DNA of 64,000 nucleotides from Vicingus serpentipes (lineage in GTDB: Bacteria; Bacteroidota; Bacteroidia; Flavobacteriales_E; Vicingaceae): positions 174,897 to 238,896 of the forward strand of contig NZ_VOOS01000005.1 of the NCBI RefSeq assembly GCF_007993035.1, read 5' to 3'. Position numbers and translations under genes: made by a program. The first letter of the stretch is position 1. The number at the start of each line of letters is the position of its first letter. Shown here piece after piece: positions 1 to 8,958 of this stretch. The notes under the pieces are model-generated. The model worked only from the letters and a program-made list of their open reading frames with translations. It did no database searches and had not been told where the DNA came from.

Positions 1-309
1 ATCATCTATTACAATTACAACAAACCCATAAGAAGCTATATGCTTCATAAACAAGTCGTAAGTATGTCTATTAATAACTGAACTCCCAACTGAATTTGCT
101 CCCAACTGAAACATAAATACAGGATAATTTCCTTGATTTTGAGGACGATATATTAATAAAGGTACTGAAATAGCCGTCATATCTGAATCTGATACAACTG
201 TATAAGAACCATCAGCTAAATATGGGCTGCTTTGCGGGTTTATTTGGCCTTTTGAATTACTAAACCAAAAAGTAACGAGCATAATAATAAGTAAACATCT
301 TTTCATCAT
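1..309 (-). CDS. Alpha/beta hydrolase-like secreted protein (3' part beyond window)
   Basis: The first 103 codons of a leftward gene are visible; it runs out of the window in frame. It starts with a double Met (309 and 306) and a Sec signal peptide ending near residue 21. The stretch YPVFMFQLGAN (62-72), then a helix and GFVVIVIDD (95-103), matches the first strand, oxyanion-hole region and second strand of dienelactone-hydrolase, chlorophyllase or PETase-like alpha/beta hydrolases. The nucleophile elbow and catalytic triad would lie outside the window, so substrate and activity cannot be judged. The family call is an inference from fold pattern only. Confidence 0.6.
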   Translation of the reverse strand, partial: MMKRCLLIIMLVTFWFSNSKGQINPQSSPYLADGSYTVVSDSDMTAISVPLLIYRPQNQGNYPVFMFQLGANSVGSSVINRHTYDLFMKHIASYGFVVIVIDD

Positions 310-601
310 TGAATATTTTTGAATTTAAACACCAATATTAAATATGTAAATACTCATAAAAAACGCTCGTATTTAGGCTTTAATCAGATAAAAAAACCAG
401 CTTATTATCTCTTGACAGAAAGTGTTAATAATTGTCTGTATTGTAGTTTATAGTAATACTAAATTTTGGATTTGGCATCAACCCAAAAAATAAAACACAC
501 TAAAAAAATATAATCGAAACAATATTTTTTTGATTGGTGTCTATTAAGTTGTTAAATTTATCTGCTTTTAGCATATTTTAATTAAAAAAATATTCGTTCT
601 T
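310..601. other. Divergent intergenic region, 292 bp
   Basis: This is one of the longest gene-free stretches in the window. It separates the leftward hydrolase from the rightward T9SS operon and must hold both promoters. It is very AT-rich, with several poly-A/T runs. I find no clean TAnnTTTG match. The nearest candidate is TAAATTTTG around 470-478, which has one extra base. No hairpin, tRNA or small ORF stands out. Confidence 0.4.
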
Positions 602-919
602 ATGTTTAAAATTCTAATACCTATATTGTTACTTTTTACTTATTATACAAGTAATGCCCAAGAGATTGCTAAAGAAAGAGTTACAACTTACTCTTTTAAC
701 ATTAACAAACTAAAAACTCAGGACCAAGTTACCGCTATTGAATCATCAGTTAAATTGCTGGACAACGTTACCAATTGCAATTTAGATTGGCTGAACTATA
801 AAATGACTGTAAAAGTTTATGAGGGTGGAACAAAAGGATATTTTTCAATGGAAAAATTAAAAGCCATTCTACTTGAAAATAAAGCCGCTTTAAAATCATT
901 CACTAAAGAATCTAAATAA
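602..919 (+). CDS. Small secreted protein heading a T9SS operon, unknown function
   Basis: A 105-residue protein with a Sec signal peptide (about 1-19, cleavage after SNAQ). The mature part alternates helix and strand: a helix near TQDQVTAIESSVKLLD, a strand near DWLNYKMTVKVYEG, and a final helix after FSMEKLKAIL. That resembles a small ferredoxin-like (HMA-type) fold, but the metal-binding CxxC is absent. I do not recognise the family. It lies 2 bp upstream of the giant type B T9SS substrate and is probably the first gene of the operon 602-8229, so a role tied to that surface protein is plausible but unproven. Confidence 0.7.
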   Translation: MFKILIPILLLFTYYTSNAQEIAKERVTTYSFNINKLKTQDQVTAIESSVKLLDNVTNCNLDWLNYKMTVKVYEGGTKGYFSMEKLKAILLENKAALKSFTKESK

Positions 920-921
920 TT

Positions 922-3900
922 ATGATAAAATATTTTACTCTTTTATCAATTGCGTTTTTATTCTCTATACTTCTATACTCACAATCAGACGAATGTTTAA
1001 ATGCTGTTGTAATTAACCCTACTTTCACTACTTGTTCATTTCAAGCAGGCTCCTCTGCTAATGCAACTGAATCACTACCATCATGCTCTGGGGGAGGAAA
1101 TGCAGATGATGATGTTTGGTATACGTTTGTTGCTAATAGTACAAACATGACTATTACAGTTGACCCTACTACAGGATATGACGCTGTAATTCAACTATAT
1201 ACTGGCACTTGTGGATCACTGACTTCAATTCAATGCGAAGATGTAAATGGCCCTAACGGAGATGAAGTTTTAAGTAATCAAACACTTACAATTGGAAACA
1301 CATATTTTATTCGGGTTTATAATTATAGTGCAGGATGGGGCTCAGCAACCTTTAATATTTGTGTTACAGGACTAGCTCCTCCAATAAACGATACGCCATG
1401 TAATGCTTATGCTTTATCTACAGTTACACCTTCTTGTAATTTTGAAATTTACACCAATTCAGGAGCAGGTAATTCTTCAGTTCCAACTCCTTCTGGATGT
1501 GGAGGTTCAACTCCTTTTGATGGAGGTTATTTAGGAAGTGATGTTTGGTTCTCTGTTATAGTACCAGCAAGTGGAGAACTCGATATTCATACACTATCAG
1601 TTGATTTTGCAGACGGAGCAATGGCTTTATATTCTGGTGCTTGTGGTGCATTAACATTAGTAGAATGTGATGATGATGGCGAGCCTGGGGATGGCATTCT
1701 TATGCCTCATATTTATGCAACTGGATTAACCCCTGGAGCAACAATGTATATTCGCGTTTGGGAATATGACAACGATAATAATGGGCAGTTTGGTATTTGT
1801 GTATCAACTCCTGACAATGACGATTGTGCTAACTCTCAAGAGATTTGTGATTTAAATGGATATGGAGGAATTACAAGTAGTGCATATACAGTAGATTTTC
1901 CAAGTAACATGACTGGTACTGGTCAAAATGGTATTGCTAACTCCAATCCTACAGCTCCTTTCGGTCAAGGCTATGGAGGAGTTTCTCCAGTACAAATAGA
2001 CAATAATAGTTGGTTAACTTTTACTGCTGATGCAACAACCGCTGAATTGTTTGTTCAAGTAAACTATTGCTCTAATGGAAATGGAATGCAAATGCAAATA
2101 TTTAGCGGGACTAATTGTACCAATTTCACTGCAGTATCTACTTTTTTAGAAACAACAAATTCTCAAACTATTACAGCAAGTGGGTTAACTCCTGGCAACC
2201 AATATTATATTATGATTGATGGTTTTGCAGGAGACATCTGTTCATATACTATTTCCGCTACAAGCGGAGTACAAGTTGTCGAAATAACTTCAACAAAAAC
2301 GAATATTTGTTTGGGAGATACTGCTTCACTTGATGCTGAAGTGACTGGTACTGGATCTTATACATATACATGGAGTTCAACTCCTGCTGGTTTAAGTAGT
2401 TCATCTCCCTCTGTTAACGTTAATCCTAGTCAAAACACGCTTTATACCGTTGACATTACAGGAGTTTGTGGCTCAGTTTCAACTGCAAATTTATATGTTA
2501 CAGTAAACCCTTTACCTACTGTTAATATTACCGCTTCTGACACTGAAATATGTTTAAACCAAGTGATTAGTTTAAACGGAAATGTTTCGAGTGGAACAGC
2601 TCCTTTTACTCATCTTTGGTCAGGAAACGGACAACCTTTCTTAAATACATCATCAAGTGAAACGCCCAATTTTAATGGTAGTACCGATGGAGATTATACA
2701 CTTTTATATGAATTAACCGACACAATTGGATGTACAACTTCGGATAGTATAATCCTAAAAGTAAATCCCATACCTTTTATTACTATTTCTGGTATAGATA
2801 GCATTTGTAATGGTGACACCACTTTACTTGTTGCTTCTGGCGGAACTTCATTTTTATGGAGCAACACCTCAACTAATGATTCTATTTTCGTGTCTCCAAC
2901 AAGTGATACCAATTATAGTATAACTGTTACTGATAGTAATAGTTGTAATAATTCTGGCAATATTGACGTAATCGTAAATCCTTTACCAAATCCATCTATT
3001 TCAGGGACATTAATTATTTGCCAAGGAAATTCTACTTCATTAACTGCAAGTGGAGGAAATACTTACAGTTGGAGTACAGGAGATACTTCAGCTACTATAA
3101 ATATTACTCCAATAACAGACAGCAGTTATACGGTTACAGCTATAAATGCAAATGGGTGTTTTGATACAACGAGCGTAACTGTTCAGGTTAATCCTAAACC
3201 AACAGCAAGCTTATCAGGTATTGATACGATTTGTATAGGAAATAGCACTACTCTATTTGCAAATGGTGGCAATTCTTATACTTGGAATAATGGTTCAACA
3301 TTAGATTCTTTAATTGTTTCACCAACTAATGATTCAATTTTCTCAGTTGTTGCAAATATAAATAGCTGTTTAGATACGGCTTATTATACGGTTGTAGTAA
3401 ATTCACTTCCTATTCCAATTATTACAGGAATTGATACGATTTGTAATGGCGAATTAACAACATTAACTGCTTCTGGCGGCATTTCTTATTCTTGGAATAC
3501 AGGAAGTACAAATGATTCTATAATAGTTTCTCCATCTCTGGATTCTACTTATTCCGTTACAATTACTGATGTTAATAATTGTAGTAATTCTACCAATATC
3601 AATGTAGTTGTAAATACTTTACCAAATCCTACAATCAATGGCTCTTCATTAATTTGTAGTGGAAGCTCTACAACATTAACTGCATCAGGAGGAACTTCTT
3701 ATTTATGGAATAATGGAGCTTCAACTCCAGACATTACAGTCTCTCCAATAATAGATTCAACGTATATAGTTACAGTTTCCAATGCAAACAATTGTTCTGA
3801 TACGGTTTCTACAACAGTTCAAGTAGTAAGCAATCCTAACGGATTAATTACCTCAAGTAATGGTTCAAATTTCTTATGTATTGGAAATGCCACAACATTA

Positions 3901-5199
3901 TCTGCTTCTGGTGGTGGAGCTTATACTTGGAACAATGGTTCTACACTCGATTCTTTAGTTGTTTCACCAATTTTAGATTCAACATACTCTGTAATAGTAA
4001 ATATTGGTGGTTGTGTCGATACAGCTTATTTTGCAATAACTGTAAATTCATTACCTATAATTAATTTTAGTGGCGTTGATACTATTTGTGATGGTGAATC
4101 GACCACACTAACTGCTTCTGGAGGCACTTCTTATTTATGGAATACTGGAAGTACAAATGATTCCATAGTAGTTTCTCCAACAACAAATACAACTTATAAT
4201 GTTGTTGCTACTGATGTAAACAATTGTTCAAATTCAGCGATTATTGATGTTGTTGTAAATAACTTACCGACAATAACTATTTCAAGCTCTCAAAACGATA
4301 CCATTTGCGAAGGTCAAACTTCAACACTTGCAGCAAATGGTGCAAATAGTTATGAATGGAGTACAACAGAATTAACTCCATCAATAGATGTGAGTCCTAC
4401 TGTAAATACAACTTATAATGTAGAGGGTACAAATACAAATGGGTGTAAAAACACTGCTAGTTTTACATTAAACGTAGCTACACAACCAACTGCTTCAATA
4501 ATGGGTATAACAGAAATTTGTGAAAATGGAGAAACTACATTAACTGCTTCAGGAGGCTTAACCTATCTATGGAGTAACACTGAAATAACACCTTCAATAA
4601 CTGTTTCTCCTTCAGATACGACTGTTTACTCGGTAGTTAGCATTATTAATTCATGTGTTAGTGATACTGCTAAAATCACAGTAAATGTAATTCTTAATCC
4701 TTCAATAAATGCTTATAGTGATACCCTGATTAATTTAGGTCAATCTGTACAACTATTAGTACAAGGAGATGCTCCTTTTTTATGGTCTCCTACAAATGAT
4801 TTATCATGTATAACTTGTGAAAATCCAGTTGCTACACCAACAGAAACAACAGTTTATTGTGCTGAAGTTACTATAAATAATTGTTCTAGTTCAGCATGTG
4901 TAACGGTGGAAGTTGAAAATATTTGTGGGGAACTATTTGTACCAGATGCTTTTTCTCCTAATAATGATGGCAACAACGATTGCTTAAAAGTATATAGTAA
5001 TTGTTTGGACGAAGTATTGTTTAGGGTATATTCTCGTTGGGGAGAATTAATTTATGAATCTACCGAAATTAATGGGTGCTGGGACGGAACATACCACGGC
5101 AAAGAATTAAATAGTGGTGCTTATGCATATACCGTAAAAGCTTTATTGGTTAATGGTGTGGAAGTTGATATTAAAGGAAATACAACATTATTTAAATAA
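922..5199 (+). CDS. Large T9SS type B substrate with PPC-like and Ig-like repeats
   Basis: A secreted surface protein of 1425 residues. After a signal peptide (1-20) come three Cys-containing domains resembling bacterial pre-peptidase C-terminal (PPC) beta-sandwiches (about 24-148, 156-295 and 300-448). About eleven Ig-like repeats of roughly 80-85 residues follow (about 455-1330). Most repeats show a pattern of TICxG, then TLTASGG, SYxWNTGST and VSP. Residues 1339-1425 form a type B sorting domain (gliding-motility-associated C-terminal domain), with PDAFSPNNDGNND, YSRWGELIYES and the WDG turn. Such domains direct export through the T9SS. The gene is followed after 1 bp by PorE-like and PorP/SprF-like genes, which fits a dedicated secretion or anchoring set. 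The ligand of the repeats is unknown. Confidence 0.93.
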   Translation: MIKYFTLLSIAFLFSILLYSQSDECLNAVVINPTFTTCSFQAGSSANATESLPSCSGGGNADDDVWYTFVANSTNMTITVDPTTGYDAVIQLYTGTCGSLTSIQCEDVNGPNGDEVLSNQTLTIGNTYFIRVYNYSAGWGSATFNICVTGLAPPINDTPCNAYALSTVTPSCNFEIYTNSGAGNSSVPTPSGCGGSTPFDGGYLGSDVWFSVIVPASGELDIHTLSVDFADGAMALYSGACGALTLVECDDDGEPGDGILMPHIYATGLTPGATMYIRVWEYDNDNNGQFGICVSTPDNDDCANSQEICDLNGYGGITSSAYTVDFPSNMTGTGQNGIANSNPTAPFGQGYGGVSPVQIDNNSWLTFTADATTAELFVQVNYCSNGNGMQMQIFSGTNCTNFTAVSTFLETTNSQTITASGLTPGNQYYIMIDGFAGDICSYTISATSGVQVVEITSTKTNICLGDTASLDAEVTGTGSYTYTWSSTPAGLSSSSPSVNVNPSQNTLYTVDITGVCGSVSTANLYVTVNPLPTVNITASDTEICLNQVISLNGNVSSGTAPFTHLWSGNGQPFLNTSSSETPNFNGSTDGDYTLLYELTDTIGCTTSDSIILKVNPIPFITISGIDSICNGDTTLLVASGGTSFLWSNTSTNDSIFVSPTSDTNYSITVTDSNSCNNSGNIDVIVNPLPNPSISGTLIICQGNSTSLTASGGNTYSWSTGDTSATINITPITDSSYTVTAINANGCFDTTSVTVQVNPKPTASLSGIDTICIGNSTTLFANGGNSYTWNNGSTLDSLIVSPTNDSIFSVVANINSCLDTAYYTVVVNSLPIPIITGIDTICNGELTTLTASGGISYSWNTGSTNDSIIVSPSLDSTYSVTITDVNNCSNSTNINVVVNTLPNPTINGSSLICSGSSTTLTASGGTSYLWNNGASTPDITVSPIIDSTYIVTVSNANNCSDTVSTTVQVVSNPNGLITSSNGSNFLCIGNATTLSASGGGAYTWNNGSTLDSLVVSPILDSTYSVIVNIGGCVDTAYFAITVNSLPIINFSGVDTICDGESTTLTASGGTSYLWNTGSTNDSIVVSPTTNTTYNVVATDVNNCSNSAIIDVVVNNLPTITISSSQNDTICEGQTSTLAANGANSYEWSTTELTPSIDVSPTVNTTYNVEGTNTNGCKNTASFTLNVATQPTASIMGITEICENGETTLTASGGLTYLWSNTEITPSITVSPSDTTVYSVVSIINSCVSDTAKITVNVILNPSINAYSDTLINLGQSVQLLVQGDAPFLWSPTNDLSCITCENPVATPTETTVYCAEVTINNCSSSACVTVEVENICGELFVPDAFSPNNDGNNDCLKVYSNCLDEVLFRVYSRWGELIYESTEINGCWDGTYHGKELNSGAYAYTVKALLVNGVEVDIKGNTTLFK

Positions 5200-5200
5200 G

Positions 5201-7183
5201 ATGAGAAGGTTATTGGTGTTATGCATATTAATCTTTTCTTCTCAACTTATAGTTGGGCAAAATATTCCTTTTGATAAAAACAACTTCACTGATAAAGAAA
5301 GATTGAAAAGTGCTTTAAAAAACATACAAGAAGGAGATGCCTTTTATTTTTCTAATATCTATTCAAAAGCATTAGAAAAGTTTTCGGAAGCAAATACTTT
5401 TAACCCTAAAAATGCTGACTTAAACGCTAAAATAGGTGATTGTTATTTGCGCACTGGAGAATATAAAAAAGCACAACTTTCATTAGAAAAAGCATATCAA
5501 TTAAATCCTGAAATGGATGGATATTTTCTCTATTTATTAGGAAAAACTTATCATATAAATAACAACTTTAAAAGTGCTATAGAGTTCTATAAAAAAGCAA
5601 AATCAAAAGGGTCAAACTTAAATTCATCTGCTATAGAAACAGCAGGTAAAAAAATAGAAGAATGTGAATTTGGAAAAGAGTTAGTGGCTTCATCTGTTAA
5701 AGTTGTAATTACAAATGTTGGCAACCTTATTAATAGTGCTGATCATGAATATGTTCCTGTAATTACTGCTGATGAATCGGAAATGTTTTTTACTTCTAGA
5801 AGAAAAAATACTACAGGAGGAAAAAGAGATTACTTAATTGACGACTACTACGAAGATATTTATTATTCAAAAAAAGAAAATGAGACTTGGAGTGAAGCTG
5901 TAAATATAAGCTCTCCAATTAATAGTGAATTTCATGATGCAACAGTTGGATTATCAATAGATGGACAGAAATTATTTATTTACAGAGACAATGCTAAAGG
6001 AGATGGAAATATCTTGGTAACAGAACGAACTGGTAATAGCTGGAGTGAACCTGAAGAACTTCCAAACCCAATAAATTCAAAACATCAAGAAACCTCTGCT
6101 TGTTTCTCTTATACTGGCAAAACAATTTATTTTGTTAGTGACAGACCAGGTGGATATGGAGGAAAAGACATTTATAAATCAGACTTAGATGAAAAAGGAA
6201 AATGGGGGAACGCACAAAACCTTGGAGCAACAATAAATACTCCTTTTGATGAAGACGCTATTTTTTTACATGCTGATGGCAAAACACTTTATTTTAGCTC
6301 AAAAGGACACCAAACTATGGGAGGGTATGATATTTTTAAAAGTGTTTTTGAAAAAAATAAATGGTCAACACCAATAAATCTAGGTTATCCTATAAATTCT
6401 GCAGATGATGATGTTTGCTTTGTATTATCTGCAAATGGAAAGTATGGTTATTACACTTCCGAAAAAGTAGAAGGACAAGGGAAAAAAGACATTTATAAAT
6501 TAACTTTTGAAGTAAAAGATGATAAACCAAGACTTACATTATTGAAAGGGATTGTTTACGATAGTAAATCAAAAGAATTATTGAGCGCACAAATAGAAAT
6601 TTTTGACAATACTGAAAACAAATTAGTTTCTACTTATCATTCAAACAGTGTTACAGGAAAATACATTGTTTCATTACCTGCAGGTCATGATTATGGAATT
6701 AGTGTTCGAAAAGAAGGTTATTTATTTTACTCTCAAAACATAAATATACCTGATACAGCAGCATTTCAAGAAATTAAAAAAGACATTGGTTTAGATAAAA
6801 TTGAAGCTGGAAAGAAAGTGGTGTTAATGAATATTTTTTATGACTACAATAAATCTTCCTTAAGAACATCTTCTTTTAATGAATTAGATAAAGTTGTGGA
6901 ATTATTAAACAAAAACCCTAAAATGAAAGTAGAACTAGGCGCACATTCTGATTCTAGAGGAAGCGATGGATATAATTTAAAACTGTCGCAAGACAGAGCT
7001 CAATCTTGTGTTGATTATTTAACCTCTAAAGGAATAGACAAAGTAAGACTAAACGCAAAAGGCTATGGGGAATCTAAACCAATAATTTTAGAAACCGAAA
7101 TTAATAACCTTAAAACCGAAGATGAAAAAGAAAAAGCTCATCAACAAAACCGACGAACCGAATTTAAAATATTAGAACATTAA
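5201..7183 (+). CDS. PorE-like OmpA-family lipid-free periplasmic/OM protein (TPR, PD40, CRD, OmpA)
   Basis: A 660-residue protein with domain order signal peptide (1-20), TPR (about 30-140), a five-bladed WD40/PD40-like propeller (about 170-440), a carboxypeptidase-regulatory-like domain (about 455-530) and an OmpA peptidoglycan-binding domain (about 540-660). The OmpA domain carries IFYDYNKSSL and HSDSRGSDGYNLKLSQDRA. This order is that of PorE of the T9SS. The start at 5201 puts the signal peptide directly at the N-terminus; an upstream in-frame Met at 5153 would lie inside the previous gene. It begins 1 bp after the type B substrate and overlaps the PorP/SprF gene by one base. The likely job is to link the OM partner to peptidoglycan. 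Confidence 0.9.
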   Translation: MRRLLVLCILIFSSQLIVGQNIPFDKNNFTDKERLKSALKNIQEGDAFYFSNIYSKALEKFSEANTFNPKNADLNAKIGDCYLRTGEYKKAQLSLEKAYQLNPEMDGYFLYLLGKTYHINNNFKSAIEFYKKAKSKGSNLNSSAIETAGKKIEECEFGKELVASSVKVVITNVGNLINSADHEYVPVITADESEMFFTSRRKNTTGGKRDYLIDDYYEDIYYSKKENETWSEAVNISSPINSEFHDATVGLSIDGQKLFIYRDNAKGDGNILVTERTGNSWSEPEELPNPINSKHQETSACFSYTGKTIYFVSDRPGGYGGKDIYKSDLDEKGKWGNAQNLGATINTPFDEDAIFLHADGKTLYFSSKGHQTMGGYDIFKSVFEKNKWSTPINLGYPINSADDDVCFVLSANGKYGYYTSEKVEGQGKKDIYKLTFEVKDDKPRLTLLKGIVYDSKSKELLSAQIEIFDNTENKLVSTYHSNSVTGKYIVSLPAGHDYGISVRKEGYLFYSQNINIPDTAAFQEIKKDIGLDKIEAGKKVVLMNIFYDYNKSSLRTSSFNELDKVVELLNKNPKMKVELGAHSDSRGSDGYNLKLSQDRAQSCVDYLTSKGIDKVRLNAKGYGESKPIILETEINNLKTEDEKEKAHQQNRRTEFKILEH

Positions 7184-8229
7184 TGAAAGTCAAACATCTA
7201 TATATCATCCTTATTTTTAATATTCTTTCAGCATTCAGTCTAAATGCTCAAGATATTCATTTAACACAAACTAATATGACTCCACTATTAGTTAATCCTG
7301 CAAATGCTGGAGCAGAATATGAAATACGCGGAATACTAAATTACCGATCTCAATGGACAAGTTCTGATGCACCATTTAAAACTATGATGGCATCTTACGA
7401 TATGAATTTTAAAAAAGGAAAACAATCTAAGTTTGGATATTTTGCAGGGGGTATTTATTTATTTAACGACAAAGCCGGCACAGCAAACATTACAACAAAT
7501 CAAGCAAATTTAAGTATTGCTTACCATGTTAATCTTAATTCAAAAAACACACTTGGTGTTGGTATTCAAGGAGGTTATTTTCAACGCTCTACAAGTACTT
7601 CTGATTTAAAATGGGGAAGTCAATTTGATGGTTACTCTTATAACGCTGATTATTCAACTGGAGAAGCTGCAGGAGATAAATTTACTGTTGGTTCTACCGA
7701 TTATAATACTGGATTAGTTTGGACTTATAGAAATGATGAAAAATATTTTTCTGGTGAAAAAATCATCATAACTTCAGGATTATCTTTTCACCATATAAAT
7801 AAACCTAGCTATGAAAATCAAGGTTTAGTTACAGATAATCTATATAATAGATGGATTGGACACTCAAGTGCTACAATTGGTTTAAATACTAAAATATCTA
7901 TACTTCCTTATATTTTTTATTCTTATCAAGGAGAAATTGATGAGGCTATGTTTGGATCTAATATGCTTTATTCTCTAAAAAATTCATCTACATACACCAA
8001 TAATATTAAAGGAATGGCAATAGGTGGCGGGGCATTTTATAGATGGAATGATGCCGTAATTTTAACCATCCTTGCTCAATACTCTAATTATATGTTTGAG
8101 TTTAGTTACGACATAAACACCTCTTCTTACAGCAATGCAACAGGTGGTAACGGAGCTTTTGAACTATCAATACAATATGTTTATCCTAGTCCTTTTGGTG
8201 GTGTTAAAAGTAGATCAAGGTTCAATTAA
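7183..8229 (+). CDS. PorP/SprF family type IX secretion membrane protein
   Basis: A 348-residue outer-membrane beta-barrel of the PorP/SprF family. It has a signal peptide (1-22) and the family N-terminus: QDIHLTQTNMTPLLVNPANAGAE keeps the typical motif in which the mature protein starts with HxTQ and NPAxAG. Repeated amphipathic strands follow to the C-terminus. In Flavobacterium johnsoniae SprF is needed for secretion of the type B adhesin SprB, so this protein is probably the cognate partner of the 1425-residue substrate upstream. Its ATG overlaps the stop codon of the PorE-like gene. It converges with the response-regulator gene after only 1 bp, with no terminator visible between them. 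Confidence 0.92.
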   Translation: MKVKHLYIILIFNILSAFSLNAQDIHLTQTNMTPLLVNPANAGAEYEIRGILNYRSQWTSSDAPFKTMMASYDMNFKKGKQSKFGYFAGGIYLFNDKAGTANITTNQANLSIAYHVNLNSKNTLGVGIQGGYFQRSTSTSDLKWGSQFDGYSYNADYSTGEAAGDKFTVGSTDYNTGLVWTYRNDEKYFSGEKIIITSGLSFHHINKPSYENQGLVTDNLYNRWIGHSSATIGLNTKISILPYIFYSYQGEIDEAMFGSNMLYSLKNSSTYTNNIKGMAIGGGAFYRWNDAVILTILAQYSNYMFEFSYDINTSSYSNATGGNGAFELSIQYVYPSPFGGVKSRSRFN

Positions 8230-8230
8230 C

Positions 8231-8884
8231 TTATTGTATAATATTATGCTTTATTGCTTTTTGAACAGCTTCCATTTTGTTATGAACCTGTAATTTTTTA
8301 TAAATATTCTCAATATGCTTACGAACTGTTGCTGGGCTAATAATTAAATTATCTGCTATTTGCTGGTAATTAAGTCCTTTTGACAATTGTTCTAAAATTT
8401 CTGTTTCACGACTGCTCAGCTTAATTTCTTCTTGCTGAACTTTGTCTCCTGTCATTTTCTCTGGATGACGTAAAATATTTAACGTTTTCAAAGCAACAGA
8501 AGGAGTCATAGCAGCCCCTCCCTCTAAAACATCTAAAATTGCTTTATGCAATTCTTCTGGATTGGTTTCTTTTAATAAATAACCATCTGCTCCTGCTTGT
8601 ATTGCATTAAAAATATTATCATCATCATCATAAACAGTAAGCATTAATATTTTAATGTGAGGAAACTTATTTTTTACATATTCAGTAGTTGAAATACCAT
8701 CCTTTTCTGGCATTTGAATATCCATTAAAATAACATCAACATTATGATCTTGTTCCAACTTACCTATAAACTCATTTCCATTTGCTCCTCTAAACTTAAA
8801 TTTTAAGTCATCAAAAAAAGAAATTTTTTCTTCCACCGCTTTAGCTAAAAAGCCATTATCTTCTGCTACTGCTACTCTTATCAT
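8231..8884 (-). CDS. NarL/FixJ-family response regulator
   Basis: A 217-residue response regulator. The receiver domain (1-125) has the acidic pocket E8/D9, phospho-acceptor D55 in VILMDIQMP, T83 and K105. A LuxR-type helix-turn-helix (about 155-217) starts at LSSRETEILEQLSKG and includes the recognition helix around SPATVRKHI. It lies 74 bp downstream of a HisKA_3 histidine kinase on the same strand and is very probably its partner. A TAnnTTTG element lies in the 74-bp gap, so it may also be transcribed alone. Its targets are unknown. The convergent T9SS operon next door makes cell-surface genes one possibility. Confidence 0.95.
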   Translation of the reverse strand: MIRVAVAEDNGFLAKAVEEKISFFDDLKFKFRGANGNEFIGKLEQDHNVDVILMDIQMPEKDGISTTEYVKNKFPHIKILMLTVYDDDDNIFNAIQAGADGYLLKETNPEELHKAILDVLEGGAAMTPSVALKTLNILRHPEKMTGDKVQQEEIKLSSRETEILEQLSKGLNYQQIADNLIISPATVRKHIENIYKKLQVHNKMEAVQKAIKHNIIQ

Positions 8885-8905
8885 GTTTTTAGTTTTATGT
8901 TATTT

Positions 8906-8913
8906 CAAAGGTA
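8906..8913 (-). promoter_or_regulatory. Candidate -7 element (TACCTTTG) upstream of the response regulator
   Basis: On the minus strand this reads TACCTTTG, an exact match to the Bacteroidota -7 consensus TAnnTTTG, 22 bp before the response-regulator start. No TTG lies at the expected 19-21 nt upstream, so the match is partial. It would allow expression of the regulator independently of the kinase. Confidence 0.35.
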
Positions 8914-8958
8914 TTTAGCCTTTCAATAATAAACTATACGGCATTTGTCTTATTTCGT

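Noticed and set aside
310..601. Sigma-70-like TTGACA at 413-418 as a promoter for the first T9SS operon
   Set aside because: Bacteroidota primary sigma factors use TTTG/TAnnTTTG rather than TTGACA/TATAAT, and no matching downstream element is present.
5153..5200. Longer start for the PorE-like gene
   Set aside because: The extension overlaps the end of the preceding gene and pushes the signal peptide inside the protein; 5201 gives a normal signal peptide.
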